NCBI RefSeq assembly: GCF_032854445.1
Contig: NC_088300.1
Location: 70,406,984-70,470,983 of the forward strand
Origin: Liolophura sinensis
Lineage: Eukaryota; Mollusca; Polyplacophora; Chitonida; Chitonidae
Reading direction: 5' to 3'
Length of the DNA stretch: 64,000 nucleotides
The notes below the pieces were generated by a model. That model made no database searches. It saw only the letters and a program-made list of their open reading frames with translations, and was not told the origin of the DNA. Numbering within the stretch: position 1 is the stretch's first letter; the number at the start of each line of letters is the position of its first letter. Both the position numbers and the translations under genes were made by a program. Positions 1 through 14,171 of the stretch are shown piece by piece.

Positions 1-1264
1 AAGAAAAATTTATGAGGTAAGCATAATATTAAATGGTTTCCATTTTCTACTTTCTCTTTAATACTCTAACTTTATATATATAACTATTGCCCCAAAATGC
101 TAGATTTAAATCTCTTATGCAGAGTATACACAAATATTTTAAACTCTGAGTATGAATTCAGAATTTACACATTGTGTTCTTTTTATACGACAGATCCAGA
201 TGTATAAATGATACAATTTCAAATTAGCCATCACAAATTCTGCATCCAGACGATTATGTATATATGCACACATATAGAGTTCAATTTTATCAAAATTCCT
301 TCAAGTCGACTTAAAGACAGGGATAGAGGTCAATATCCATCAGACTGAGAGCATCGACCTTTACAATCACAGAGTCCCCAGGCAAGGTGCTGGGCTAACT
401 ATCCCATGCATTCTGACTACAGCGAATGACCCAACCCATTTCTGATGTCACTGCCTGGATCCCCAATCACCGGAAACATTTTTGTCTGTGGCTACTTTAA
501 AACCGCAGATTTGAAACCAAGACTGGTCGATGAGCTAAAGACAGATGAGAGCCGCGGAACCCCGTCTCCCCCCAGCAGCTGTTTTGTGGACGGTGAGGCT
601 TAGCGCTACACCGACTGAAGTAGCTAAAGCTGTGCTTGATCACTTGCTGGGTTGCTCTATCCACAAGAAATGCTTGAATGTTGCGAGAATTTTAACTAAA
701 ACTGCCGACACTTACCTACGCCATACTTAGTCCTGCCATCGGTAGGGCACCAGCGTGTCATTTCTGCGATCGAAGCAAAGAAAATGCAACGAAAGAAACC
801 CTTTGTGACTACGATTTTCCCATCCTTGAATTGTCAAATTCATCTCCGCTGTATATCTTCCGCCATGGTTCGTCACGTGACTCGCACTTCCTTGAGTGCG
901 CACGCACCCGTTTCCATGGGTTCAATATGGCGGATTTGTAAACCACACGCTGTCAAAGAGAGTGCTTTTTCGTGATTTTGTGGTCCAAGCTAGCAAACGG
1001 GTATGTTGTCATTATTTTATTTATGTGAAATTGTTTCGTAAAATTCGTCTAAGATGTAGAGCTATACTTCCACTTCCACAGAATTTTCCTAGTTTAACCA
1101 GTCTTACACACGGCATCATTCGAATTCTCAGTAACACTTCCATTATTTTGTTCCAAAATTGTGACTTTTTATGATAACATTGTTGATGGTGTGAGAAAAT
1201 TGTGCCTTATTTAACCAATTTATTTAACAACATAATGAAGATAAATTTAAATGTGAATTTTCAG
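1..1264. other. Upstream region of CFAP206
   Basis: No gene is recognised in the first 860 bases. One unassigned open frame runs from an ATG at 445 to a TAG at 601-603 on the plus strand (52 residues, beginning MSLPGSP). It contains a donor-like GTGAGG at 593, but I cannot match it to a known protein. From about 860 the sequence looks like a promoter, followed by a non-coding first exon that ends at 1000 before GTATGT. The first intron would then be 1001-1264, closing with TTTTCAG just before the CFAP206 start codon. Confidence 0.5.
865..960 (+). promoter_or_regulatory. Candidate CFAP206 promoter
   Basis: A cluster of recognisable motifs precedes the likely non-coding first exon. There is a perfect 10-base palindrome GTCACGTGAC at 872-881 (E-box type). 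At 910-923 GTTTCCATGGGTTC resembles one half of an RFX X-box. At 923-933 CAATATGGCGG resembles a YY1/initiator site. A forkhead-like TGTAAAC follows at about 938. RFX and FOXJ1 control ciliary genes in vertebrates, which fits the downstream gene, but the X-box right half is poor. The transcription start is inferred, not seen. Confidence 0.4.
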
Positions 1265-1278
1265 ATTGAAACATCAGA

Positions 1279-4200
1279 ATGTCTCGCGCGCAAGCAGAAA
1301 GTGTCATCAAAAATATCATTCGAGAAATTGCCCAGGAGTGTGCAAGCAAAGGGCAGGCTGTGTCTGAAACACTGGTTGCTTTTATGGTCAGTAGCAAGAA
1401 TTACCTCTGTCACTGTGTGTACATGTTATTAAACATTGCATGGGCCCAGCATATTTCCCAAAAATGAAAACAGATACACCAAGGGCCAGCATTTGTGATG
1501 CGCTCTTGTTCAATTTAATAATGTCCAATTGCTGAACTACTGTTGGTGCATTATTCTCCAGTCTAGACACCACTTCTGTTCATGCATGTTTCTTATGGTT
1601 GATACAGCTAACATTTCTCCGCTAGGCCTATGAGATCAATTGATGTTTAGTTTCAATTTTGGTTGCCTTATGTTATAGGTTTATCTGTGGAAGAAGGGTA
1701 ATGGAGATGTTTTTCAGTAAATCTTGAATAAGTTCTTAGAAATCAAGTCACTGTGCTATCCCATGCCCATGTGATGCAGCAGTGAAGACTCTACAGCCAG
1801 ATACTGCTATAAATAGGTAGATTTAAAATTCCTTTTATGAGGAAATTATATGACTGAAATCATTTGTCATATAGGCCTATACCATCATTCAGATTTTGTG
1901 TATTCTTCAGGTAAAAGCTGTTGTGTTAGACCCAAGTAATGAATTTAATGTGGACAGGACACTGACCAAAGATGATGTACAGAAACTTATTAAGGTATGT
2001 GTGGTTCATTATTGCCAAAGAAGAAATTTTGTCACAATACTTGAGAACTCATGAATGTAAGCTTTGAAGATGACTAGTTGTTTTCTTTTTCTTATTTTTC
2101 TTTTTTTTTGTGGGTTTTTTTGTTGTTGTTGTTGTTGTTGTTATTTTTGGCTGTTTTTGGTTCTTGTGGATACATCATGTACATGTATGAATACGCTAGG
2201 AGCCTTTTTATGATGGGTTTTGTTTGTAAAAGTCAACCTTTTTACCATTGCTATTAGCACAGATACATGTACATATTACTGTCAATATACAGCAGCAATA
2301 ACATTTCAACTCTTAGGAAGAATAGAGGTTTGACAGATGGATAATGTAAAATGCTTTAGAATTCTCTATTTCAGAATTTGGCATTGTCTTTGCTTCATGG
2401 TGTGTATTTCTTTCCTATTATACATGTAGCTGTGCGTGGACAGACTTATGGACACAAGGTCACCAGCCTTGGACACAGTCAAAATGCAGGTGTATTTTGA
2501 TATGAATTACACCACAAGAGGTTTGTTAAATACATTGTAACTCTGTGTTATACTCATCAGTGTAGTGCAAATGAAAGTGTGCAGATTTCAGATATGCTTG
2601 AAGCTAGTAAACTGAATGATAAAAGGAAATAATTCCATTTTTCAGATTCAATAAATTTACATAAGTCATTGCCTGATCTTACAAAGTGAAACACATGATC
2701 ATGGCGATGATCATTAAATTTAATGTTTATCAAAATTTTATGTGATAATAGGGTGCATTATGTTTGGAACAACATAGGTGACTTTTTGGAGGAGCATCGC
2801 CGTGTGCTGGAGTCCCGTTTACAGCCAGTTATTCGTGAGATCACTGACAGTCGTGCCAGGACACGAGAAGAACTGGAGAGCTTGTACAGAAAGATTGTAT
2901 CAGCAGTATTACTGAGGTCTGGACTAGGATCTCCTACAGACATTGCTGTAGTTCGCGAAGCAACAGGTGGGTTAGCATATTCATGATTTTTTTTTTGGGT
3001 GTATAAGTTGTCAATTTTACATCTCAGCGATTGTGTCGTGAATCTGAAGACTAGTTCCCATTTGTACGTAAGATAATGCAGATGCAGAATGAAAATATTT
3101 GATGGTTGAACAGCTTCTTGTAACATGGAGCCTCATTTTAGATTGTGTCCCTTTAGTGTCACTATGTCATTGTCTCCCTATGCCACCTTGTAGATTGTCT
3201 CTCTTTACCATGGTCTCTCCCTGCTTCATTGCAGATTGTCTCCCTCTTATGTGGCTATGCTATCGTCTTCTGGCCTCATTATTGATTGTCTTCCTTTAGT
3301 GTGACTGAGTCATGCCCCCATTCTCCCCCTTTAGTGCATTTATGCCATTGTCTCTCTGTCTAATTGTACATTGTTTCCTTTTAGTATGGCTTTGTCATTC
3401 CCTCTCTACCACACTGTAGATTGTCTCCCTTTAGTGTGACTGTGTAATAGCCTCTCCCTGGTTTGGATTTTTGTGTGAAAACATATTTGTGTTTTCTAAA
3501 TGCATATAAACATATTTACTGATACAAAGCTGGAAATAAGCTGTTTTATAAGCTAATTTCATTGCTATAGAAAGTTGTAAATTTACTTGAAACTAATGCA
3601 CTGAAATAATTTTCAGTTAGACATAATCATGCCCTTTGTAAGTTTCCTAATTTCAGTTCTTCAGAGGAATGTAAAGTGCATCTGTGAAGACAGAATAATT
3701 GTGTGCAATATGCATACATGTATAGCATGTCAAAACTAGAGAAATAATAACAATAAGCTGAAAGTGAAACTGGCATCTGATATTTATGGATGGACACAAG
3801 ATCATTTATCATACCACATGTATGCAGTGTAACCAACTAGTTACTGTCCACTTCTGTAGTGACCCATAACCTCTACATTGGTCAGTCAGACAGTCAATTA
3901 ATCATCTGGGTTTTAATCACAGCTGCCCTACAGAGTGTGTTCCCACAAACAGAGCTCGGGACATTCATGTCGCTGTCGAAGCGTGACAAAGAGCGACAGT
4001 TGCTGGAACTTACCATGATTGTGACAGGAATACGACTCTTCAACAAGGAATGTGGAAAGGGAGGAGAAGGCATTGATGACTGTAAGTAACCAAAACTAAC
4101 ATGATATGTTTACAGAACCTTGCCTGGGGCAGGTACAGCCCTTACTATCATGATGTGTAAAAATGGTCTGGCTGTGAGAAGTAAGTTAAGAGTTAAGACC

Positions 4201-7200
4201 CAGTGTAAAGGAGGTAGGTTATAAAATGCGGACATTTAAACACAAAGTTGAATGTCTAGTTTTAACATTACGATTCATTTATAGGTTGACAATTTTTAAG
4301 TGACATATCTAAAAAATCACATATATAAATTCATGATATACCATCCAGCTTTTGCATGGTTTGTTTTTGTTTCCTTTTTTTTTTTTTTTTGTCCTTCAGT
4401 GTAATTATTTGTATGTTGATCCATGAATAATTGCTGCATATTATGTACCGCATGAAAAACAATATTTTTGATGTACATGCAAAAGGAAAACCAAATGCAT
4501 GCAGTCATAATGATTGCAGTTATCATTTTTATCATGATTAATAGGAGTATACCAGGGTTTTTTATGCTAAGTTCTGAGAAAGGATTGTATTTCAGGCCTG
4601 TGGTTACTGACTGTTGTTTTTATGCTTCTTCCTACACTGATTTCTAAAGCAGATATGGAACTTTACCAGCTGTTCATCATTCCAAAAAAAAGTTGTATGG
4701 TTGCTTTTCTGTGGAAGGTGAATTTCCCCCAGCTGTGAATAAAATTATATACACATTGGGTGGAGTTGAATTAATGTGAAAAACTGAAAAACTTATGTCA
4801 AAAAAATATAATGATAAACATTTTTGTAGTTTATGATTGTCATGCTAAAAGGTTAAAATAACTAACCCTGTGAAAAACTTAGTAAGCTCGAAGATCCACT
4901 TCTGTGGATTCTGAATCTTCACTACAAACTAGACAAAAATGTACAATAGCTACCATCATAGCTCTGTATTCATTTTATTTGTGTTCAGCAGGCAGGCAAT
5001 GTCTCATTCAGCTTAAGCAAAGCATTACATGTATGTATTTGTGTTTTATGTGGTAGTCTTGGATATTCCTTTGTATTACGTTCCCTGAAATACCTGTAGG
5101 ACTGCATGGGTGTATGACACATACAGGGAAGATGTCAGCAATATGTATGTTGACCTATAAAACTGCACAAGGATAGCTGGGGTTTTAGGTGTACAGCACT
5201 CAAACTAGGATCTCACAACATTTGAATGAGTAAAGTTTATTACATGATTGTAGCGAAAAATCATTCGGAATGTGTTAAGTTGATAGTGGTCAAACTCATA
5301 TGACTGTGAATGTGATGTCAAAGCCATTTAAACCATGCAGCCTGCTTAGTAAAAATGGTTGTCCTTGTATTTGCAGTACCAGCCATATTGAATGAAGCTG
5401 TACCTGCCACCACACAGAATGTTGACTCAGAGATACAACAAACTTTGACAAATGCCTTCAAATATACAGGTAACAAGCAGGAAACCTTACAGCCTACATT
5501 GTAGTATCAGTTTTATATAAACATATATCAGTTCTTGAAATTCTCAGGATGGATTTTAAACATGAAATCTTTAATTTTCTTTATAAATACACATGTAACG
5601 AATGAAAATGTCTTTCATGAATTTCCATATTTCTTCAAATCTGCTATGTTCAGAGAGTTGATATCATCCAGTACTTCTGCATCATAATAGCTGGCAAATC
5701 ATATGTTGATTTTACACTTGTACTTGAATCTAGCTTTTCCCAAAATTATTGGTATTTAGTCATAGCGCTGTAACTTTCCGACAGAACCTGATGTGAAACT
5801 TCTAACAATGCTGGTTGTCTTATTCTGTGTAAACCATATGATTGTAGCCCTGATAGAACGTATCCATCAGAACCAGCAGCCAGTGGAGGGGATTTCCCTT
5901 CAGCTGCTCAAAGAGTCTCTCATCAACGCTCGACAACAGGAGTGCTTCCTGAAGATTATACTGGTGAGTTGTAAACTGTTACCACAGACCACTGTGTCTG
6001 CTGAACCAGGAGGTATCACCTGCTAACTTTCTCTCAGACCCACAGAGGACAGATGGGGGAAGACTGATGCAGAAGGCGTGGGGCTGTGCACCATGTTTCA
6101 TCAGCCAGCCACAGTGTATGTTATTAAAAACCAGTCTGCAGCTGGCCAGGAATGGTTTAACCACTTAGCCAATTTGCTGGACTTTTGTGATAGACCACAT
6201 GTACATTCAGAAGATACGTTTCTCTTCTTTTGTTCCACAGTATGGAACAGCATTCAAATAAAGGTACACATTTTAGCATTCATTTTAACGTTATCTAGTG
6301 TCCTGAAATTAATTCTCAACTTAACATTGACAAATCAGTGTATTCCTCATAGCCAGTGAACAACCTACTTTCTTGTTACAGATCATTATTTATTCATAAA
6401 TATTTGTAAAATAATTAAGTTTGAGATTTTGTCTGAAAGCAAATTATATTTTGTAAATTCCACTTCTAAAACTTATGTAATATTATTTTCTTCCTGAGCA
6501 TATGTCTTTCATAAATATTTATGGCCCACTATCTATATATATACTCTTTGTAATATTGAGACATTATTTTTTTTCTATCTTTCAGAATGATGTCATTGGT
6601 TGTGCTCAACAAGTAGAGATGCTGGAAAACCAATTAGCAGGCAGGATGGAGCAACTTCAAGCCACTGTCCAGTCAAAAACAGCTGTACCAACAGCCCAAG
6701 TCTATGTATGCATTTTCATTGGCTATTTCTGAGGAATGAAATCCATCTTGAGAACTGATTTTAATTTAACATGTTTTATTTTACTGTAGCACTGCAAAAA
6801 TTTTCATGTAAAGTGGTTAAAATGTCTACTTGTGTATGTTTATATAGCAGTTAGACATTAGTTGTCAATATCATTAATGCTTATATACTGTTTCCAATTT
6901 AGCATCTATTCCTTGAGCATACATAGAACTGTTATAAATTTTGTTTCTTCTTTTCTTTCCACATTTATTTTGGTATGAAATCTGATACTACCATCAAAGG
7001 GTCTAAAGATCTGTTATTTTATTTTTTTCTGCTGTGTATATAAATTTTATTTATTATCTCTTTGTATTTTTTCCTCTCACGCAGCCTCAGTTCATCCATC
7101 TGTCCCAGCTGTGGAGTGGTTTCCAGGATGAGATGGTGTTGTTGAGTGTACTCAGTAACATACTGGTGAGCCTGGAGCCCTTCACCAGGGTAAGGCCCAC

Positions 7201-10200
7201 CTACCTTAATTCCTGACACACACCTACCCTTTTCCTGCGTTAACAGATGTTTGATACAAATTATAGCAAATCACCAATGATGTCATGGAATTTTCAAACT
7301 GATGACCATGTTGCACAAACTGTAGTCCAGAAGGGTGCTGAATGTGATGGGTAACTAAATTATGTGAAGTTATGATTGTGAATAACTATTAATCAGTCCA
7401 ATTTCATATGATTTTTGTCAATTTAGTTAGATGACATTTTTGTCATCTAGAATCTTCATAGAACTGCATTATTTGGGGGTTACCTGGTGAGTCTAAGTGC
7501 TTCATAACAGGTATAATTTAATCAGTTTAATAGTAGTTCACCAGGTAAATATAACTCAAGATGGAAGAACTATGTAAAACATAACTTTGTAAGATTTTGT
7601 AAGACATCGCCATATTAATCATTTTGTAGTCTCAGTTGTGTCTCAAGCAGTGAAGGTGAAAACAAGAGTCTTTTTGTGCTTGTACATCAGCTCCGTTGTC
7701 CAGGAATGCCCTTTAATTGATTGTGGCTTTTTAGGTGCAATAATTAAGCAGCTGTACAAAAAAAAAAAGTTGCTCAGTATATGTTTGTCATTCAATCATT
7801 CGGTCATGTTTGGCATCTTATATACAACATGAGCCCTTCACATTGCAATGAGTCTAAGTGCGACACAACATGGATTTTTTGCGCGATCGATAATTGGTGC
7901 CTTTTCACAGTGAATCATTGGGGGATATTTAGCGTATGTACAGTAAAACTTGCAAGGGAGACTTGGTCCAGTGTGCTAACTCCCACTACAAACATATGGT
8001 CTGGTTATATCTGGATGACATATGGAACTGTTTGAGAACCTTTTGATGATGAGGCTTCTGTTTCTGTGCCACTGGCCTCCTGTACTTTTGCCATGTTGCC
8101 ATGACTCACACTCAGCCTCTGTGGAATTCAACATGTGGTGATGATTGTGTCAAAATGACACACACACAAAAAACAATTTTTATTTTGAAAAAATAGTTGC
8201 CGTCCATTTTTGTTTTTCTTTTTTTTTTTTTTTTTTTCACTCAGCATTGATACATGCAGTGCTTTTTTTTGTTGCCTACCCATAAAGTATTTCTCATTTC
8301 TTTATAGAGGTATTATAGCATGCCATAATAACATTCCCCAAAGCACCACATGTATAATGTTACCGTTTTGATGAAATCTTTTCAGATAACAAGGTTTATT
8401 TTGCCTTTCTGCAAATTTTTGATCTCCTTATATTGCCCATTAACTAATATATACTACATAAAATATTTTTGTCTCTTTTTACTTTATTTATTCATTTTGG
8501 TTAAGAAACATTGTAATGTTAAGATTAATGTTTGGCTTTCAGAGTTACAAGGAGCTGTTCACAGATGAAGTGCTGGACCCATACCTTCAGGATCTGCGCA
8601 TCAAAACTGATGATGAGAGAAGGGCTGAGGTATTTTAGTACTCTCTTTCTTATTTAGGTATCATGAATTTTCTTGTAATCAGAATGTTATTTGAATGAAG
8701 ACTAATTTGCATTTACAAGGCCACCTTGTTGAAATTTTGGGCAAAGAATAAAAAAAAAAATGCCTACTACCAATATTTATGTTTGATGTTTTGATGTTTG
8801 CAACAAATCAATAACTGCTTGTTTTTTGCATTGGGGTAATGTTCGATCTGCTTTCAAACAGTGACTTTTTTTATTTTTATTTATGCTTACATTGATCCAT
8901 CACATTATTCATTACATATGTTTTGGCACTTCCCGATCAACTCAGTCGTATTTCTGTGTTGTTGTTGCAGTCAGGTGGTGAGGAGAATCGTGTCAACCCC
9001 AAAGACTTCCCTGAACAAGACTGGCTTTTCCCAGAAAGTACCAAAAACTTTCACAAACTACCATTACAATATCGGGTGAGAATACATACCAATGTTGTGT
9101 GTACATGTATTAATCCTTAAACTGAATAGAAATAGAAAAAAACTGGGTAGGAAGAGAGAGTGTGTTTGCGTTTTTGACTTGAACTTTATTGATAAACACA
9201 GAATAATGAATGATGATGGTTTTGTACCACATCTTCAGTATCACAGCTGTTTACTGGTGAGGAAAGAATGAGAATTGTAGGTAAATGTTTGAACAAGGTT
9301 ACAAGGCTTCCAATCTGACATCAGTTCATTTCTCACAATCAATCTGGATACATATATCTTATAGTTGTATAAATATTAAAAACAGGAGGTTGGAAACCAG
9401 TAGATGATTAAAGTATTATCATATGTATTGTTATACATGTACACGTACATTGTTAGTCCTGTTGGGTTCCTATTTTGATTATCATGGCTTTGTTGTTGTC
9501 TTTGTCACAGGGTTTCTGTGGCTGGGCCCTCGTGAAATATGATCGCTTGTTAATACCTGCTAATCCAGACATTGGAATCCTCAGATACAGGGATCATTAT
9601 TACTCCTTTTCAAGCAAACCTGCTGCCTATGAATTTGCAGGAAACATGGAGTTGTGAGTGATGCATATTACCAGTCATTTTATTTAAGTGTATGTATTCC
9701 AATGTAAGACATTATATTTCAGTATTATGTAACAACATGTACTAGTTTTAAATTTGAACAGTTCATTTTTGTGTAAAATATCTTGATTGTTGATTATTAT
9801 TATTATTATTATTATTACACGTAATTCCAATACACATATTTTGTTACATATATTCAGACTGCAATCTCGATTTAGAGATTGTCATTATGCTTACAAACTT
9901 CAGATGAGAAATGTGTCTTCAGATTTCAGACTCACGTTGCAGAGTGTGCTAAGAAAAATCCAGAATTGATTCAGTTGCTAGAGCTGCACACCCAGTTTGC
10001 CACAATAACACCTTACTCTCAGGTAAGCATCGTTGACATGTACTTAAGGGTTTCACCTTTGTTGTCAAGTTCTGCAGCCTTCGATTCCTTCCACTGATAG
10101 CTTGAATTATTCAGTGTAATTTTCCCAGTAAAACAGTTACTGCTTTACCAAAACACACCTACCATACTTAATCATCAAAGACGAGAATACATGCAAAATT

Positions 10201-13200
10201 TATCCATATTAATGTGAAGAATGAGAAAAGGGTAAGCCTTCATATTAAAATAAAGGCGTACCCTGTTCTTAAGTTGTTTAAAGAGAGGCATAAATTTGAC
10301 TGATATAAAATGTCTGCTTTGTCCAGGGTGGTGATCAGGGCAGAATGATAGAGAAGCCATTGACAAAGTGTGACAGTGGAACACAGACAGATACCCACAT
10401 CCTGGAGCCCAACATTGTCAAGTCCTATGAGTGGAATGAGTGGGAACTCAGGAGGAAGGCTATCAAGCTGGTAAGAGTCCCAGAGCTATATCTGTGTGAC
10501 ACACAAGTGACACTGTGGAATTTTGCCATTAGAATAGAACTACAAGAACATGTGTAATTTTATCAGGTATTGGGGAGTGTGTCAAATTTTTTCCCCTCCA
10601 TTTACATTTATTTGTCTTATTTGAAATTTTTGGTAACTATATCCTCTAAACCAATTAGAATATTGTTTAAAATGTTAATGCTGTCAATAAAATGTCATTA
10701 AAACATCAAGTGTATTGTGATGGAGACGAGCGTAATTACTACTATTATACAATTTGCTTCTCCATTGGATTGGCCATTGTGATAAGAATGTGCATATACT
10801 GCACCTGGAGTATTCCGCCTGATGTACTTTAATGTCTTGTGTTGGCAGAAGATAATATTACAAATCTTACGGTACTTGCACACTTATTCAATAAAGTTCT
10901 GGCAAAACAGAGCAGGTCATGTGTTGATTTTATGAGAGATGTCACCCTTTACTTTAACAGAGGTCCAGTTTGTAAACTCTGTAGATACCATGGTTGACAT
11001 GGTTGTCATTTGGGCAGCACTTTACAACCTCCTGAAGTCATAACAGGGTTTATAAACTAAACAACATCAGGTCAGAAGTAGACCCTTTATATAAACATTC
11101 TGACATAGCTAATCAGAATTCTCCTCTCACGTGATACCCAGTGTAAGTACAACCATGTTGTACAGGCCAGGGCTGTGAATCACAAGGCTCCCTTGTTTCT
11201 GTTTGTATGATCACTATGATGTTTCATTCATGCTTTATCCATGTAGGTGTATTTATTGTATGGTAATACTGTATTTCACTTAAAGTTTGGTGTGATAAAA
11301 TGCACTTTGAGAAGACAAATATAAAGACCTTAAAATGACCTTTTTGTTTATACTGATTGACCGTCGACAATTTAGTTTTCCTATAAGGTGTATGAATCAG
11401 CCAGAATCAAACAAAATCTGTCACTTGAAAACTATTAGACTTCAGTAATCATAAAGTTCTTATAATTGTATTATATAAAGTCATCAGATTTTACTTGTTT
11501 ATCAGTATTATTCTCAATACGTACAGTTCTGATTCCTGTCCTGTCTTGTGTTTGTTCTCCAGGCTAATTTACGTACCAAGCTGACCCATTCTGTACAGAC
11601 CAATCTGAGTAACCTGAGGAGAGATAATGTCACACAAGTCTACCTGCCCAAGTAAGAGCTGTATTATATCAGTACTTTGTTTTTATATGCCACATACATT
11701 TGTTTTGGGGGTCTCACTTCCTCAGACACACTGGTGATCAATCAGGTTAGGTGTTCAAATCCAGGTGTAAGTAGAGACGTTTGTCTGGTGTTTGGCAAAG
11801 GTCAGTATGCCATTTACTCTGGTTTCCTCTTGTCCATACATCATGACCTGACTGGTGTACAGATGAAGAATTTTTGAGAATGGCGTTAATCAGAAGCACT
11901 ATTCAGACAAGTCAATTAATCTACTCACCAAGGCAGACAGTAATGGATGGATTTACACATGGCACCTCACTGATCAACAGGCAGATGGCAAACTTTGTAG
12001 GTAAAGGGAATGGTTGGAGTCAAAGACTTATCCTTCTTTGCTCATGGACTTGTGATACATTTTCTGCGTGACAGATTTCAGATGGATATACTGTATGCAT
12101 CATCAGTGTAGTTTTCAGATAATCTTACTCTTGTAGATTAATACATTACGTAAAATAGTGCTTGTAGAGAAACTTTTCTTTGTGACCCATCATTACATGT
12201 ATCATTATAGACGTACCTGTAAACTTCATGAGCAGTTCATAGCAATGAGTCAGGCAATAAGAAAATACCATGAATTTCTGCTGATACATCTTAGCCCTGA
12301 CCTTCTAAATTTTTACAAGTATACTGGTATACAAGTAGGCTGGTAAAAAGTTATGAAAATCTTCACAAAACAAAACTGAAAAAAAAAAACAACTGTTTCC
12401 CCCCAAATTTTTAAAAGAATCCTATACTAGACAGTTTAAATTTATTTTTGTAAATTTAAACTACAATGTATGCAATCTGTGCACTGTGTGCAAAGGTGCA
12501 ATTTGTATAAAATATAAATACACTGTACATTCATCTTGGAAAAGTGAGCTAGTGTAAGACAGGGAAAAGGATTCCCAGTGAACACATGTCCAGGAGTGGG
12601 ACATGACCTGCTAAGCATCCCTCATCAGGGGAAGGGATGTTTATCAACAGATAAGGGCTGGTTATCTGCCAGGAGCAGGGTAGTTACCAGAGCCCTTGTC
12701 CCCCTCCCTCAGCAGCTGGACCCTGCCATCTTAAGGGGTTGTAACTAGAACCCTGTTAGCTCCCCTGCTTGTGCAGAGTGTACAAGTAAACACAGACCAC
12801 TGAAGGAGATAGGTCCTGCTGATAAACAACACAGGTCAAAGGTCACCAATTAACCATGTGACAGTCAATTGAGATAGACATTTATGCCTTATCTCTGTCT
12901 GTCCATCACATCAATTTCTGCACCATTGTTGGAACCATTGTTGGTGATGTTGTGAAATCAGAGCCAGGAATGCTGGCATACTGGCTCATCACATTGAAAT
13001 GATACACAGGAACCTTGTGTTTTGGTGAAATTAGACCCTTGTACCTTAGCTAATGTGCTTTGTTTGTTGATAGATACAGGCGTTTCTGGAAAAGTTCCAG
13101 CTCAAATATTTGGGTTGTAACTTGCTAAAGATAACTTTCCTGAATGATATTGATCTTGTAACTAGTATTTTCAGTGTGAGGACTGAAAGACAGACTGTTC

Positions 13201-13951
13201 ACATTGTTTGCAAGTTACTGTAACAACTTCATATATAACCTATACCCCTGTTGAACACGTATTAAGGGAGTTCAAAGCCAGAGGGAAAAAAAAAAAACGC
13301 TAGAGCCAGGGAGGGACAATATACTTGTAGATTGTCAACAATAGGCTTACTCTACATACCCCAGCATTTGAACCCATCAATTGTTAATGATATTAATTAC
13401 TATTCTGATAGAACTGTTACAATGTTATACACAGCTTCCTGATTCATACTTAACACCAGGGAACAGCAGCTTTAATAAACCGTTACAGGAGATTTCAAAA
13501 CTTGATTTGATGTACCTATGTTAGAAGTCTTACATCTTTCATTTTGTTCATCAAGTGATTTTTCACCTTGTACAAATATGTACCATAGCTATGAAAAAGC
13601 TTTTAATATCTATAACAATCAAAGTATTCTAATTCTGCTGAAGTGTGGTAACTCGAGAAAATGCTACTTCTGCAGAATTGCAGCCACATTGTGGTGAGCT
13701 TATAGAATAGGTCAACCTTTCAGAATGAATTCTGCAGCCAGAAAGGCGTGTGACATTTTGAATGGCTGTTTGCATGATGGAAAATCTTTCTAATTCTGTT
13801 CCACAGAGAAACAACCACACAGACAAAGAAAGATGGCAGCACAAATGTTCCCCAGTGCAAGGTTTTCATGGCAGGGTTGAGGGGAGGTGGAACAGGCAAG
13901 CCTACCACAATGATCAAAGTTGACCTTACGCGTGATGTGCAGGAGTGCTGA
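1279..13951 (+). CDS. CFAP206: Cilia- and flagella-associated protein 206, 16 coding exons
   Basis: Encodes a 625-residue axonemal protein of the CFAP206 (DUF3508) family; in ciliates the orthologue anchors radial spoke 2 and a dynein to the doublet. Coding exons: 1279-1386, 1911-1994, 2430-2520, 2778-2966, 3923-4081, 5377-5469, 5848-5963, 6586-6705, 7085-7189, 8543-8629, 8971-9075, 9511-9653, 9923-10022, 10327-10470, 11563-11651, 13807-13951. These sum to 1878 nt with all phases consistent and GT-AG borders throughout. Signature peptides: QAESVIKNIIREIAQEC at the N-terminus, LYRKIVSAVLLRSGLGSPTD (exon 4), GKGGEGIDD (exon 5), GFCGWALVKYDRLL (exon 12), SYEWNEWELRRKAIKLA (exons 14-15) and GSTNVP...AGLRGG near the C-terminus. 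The human protein, as I remember it, is 622 residues. The ATG has A at -3 and follows a splice acceptor at 1264, so a non-coding exon lies upstream. No transmembrane or signal segment is visible. Confidence 0.96.
2120..2142. repeat. (TTG)n microsatellite
   Basis: About seven uninterrupted TTG units follow a T-rich tract in CFAP206 intron 2. Confidence 0.9.
3135..3460. repeat. Degenerate minisatellite in CFAP206 intron 4
   Basis: Five to six imperfect units built around ATTGTCTCCCTTTAGTG and a following TGACTnTGTCAT segment. Unit length varies around 55-60 bases and the units have diverged, so this is an old array. Confidence 0.65.
7480..7550. repeat. Short inverted repeat
   Basis: TTACCTGGTGA and its inverse TCACCAGGTAA flank about 45 bases in CFAP206 intron 9. 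This may be a tiny foldback remnant. Confidence 0.4.
9793..9817. repeat. (ATT)n microsatellite
   Basis: About eight ATT units in CFAP206 intron 12, roughly 100 bases before exon 13. Confidence 0.9.
11268..11440. repeat. Dispersed repeat, copy 1
   Basis: Starts TACTGTATTTCAC and ends with a segment containing GAATCAGCCAGAATCAA. A second related copy lies at 60784-60965. They share the opening motif and the 50-base closing segment, while the middles differ. The family is not recognised. Confidence 0.5.
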
Positions 13952-14165
13952 GAAACCAAATGTTCTGGACAAGCTGGGGATAAGGTCACAAAGAAATGTA
14001 CAGAAAAATAGCAGTGTAGCTATTGGTTCTTAACTTTTTGTGTACAGCCGCATGGAAAACTTTGACAATATGCCTTTATAAGAAATGTAACAAGCAACCA
14101 ATTCTGTACATTTTATGTAATTTATTCATTTCATGTATAATCATCTGCGATTGTGATATGTCCGT

Positions 14166-14171
14166 AATAAA
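14166..14171 (+). terminator. CFAP206 poly(A) signal
   Basis: A canonical AATAAA lies 215 bases after the CFAP206 stop codon. It is the first good hexamer downstream. The cleavage site itself is not visible. Confidence 0.6.

Noticed and set aside
5793-5847. Upstream extension of CFAP206 exon 7 (open in frame)
   Set aside because: The frame is open, but the acceptor TTGTAG at 5847 restores the family sequence (KYTALIERI); the extension would add hydrophobic residues absent from relatives.
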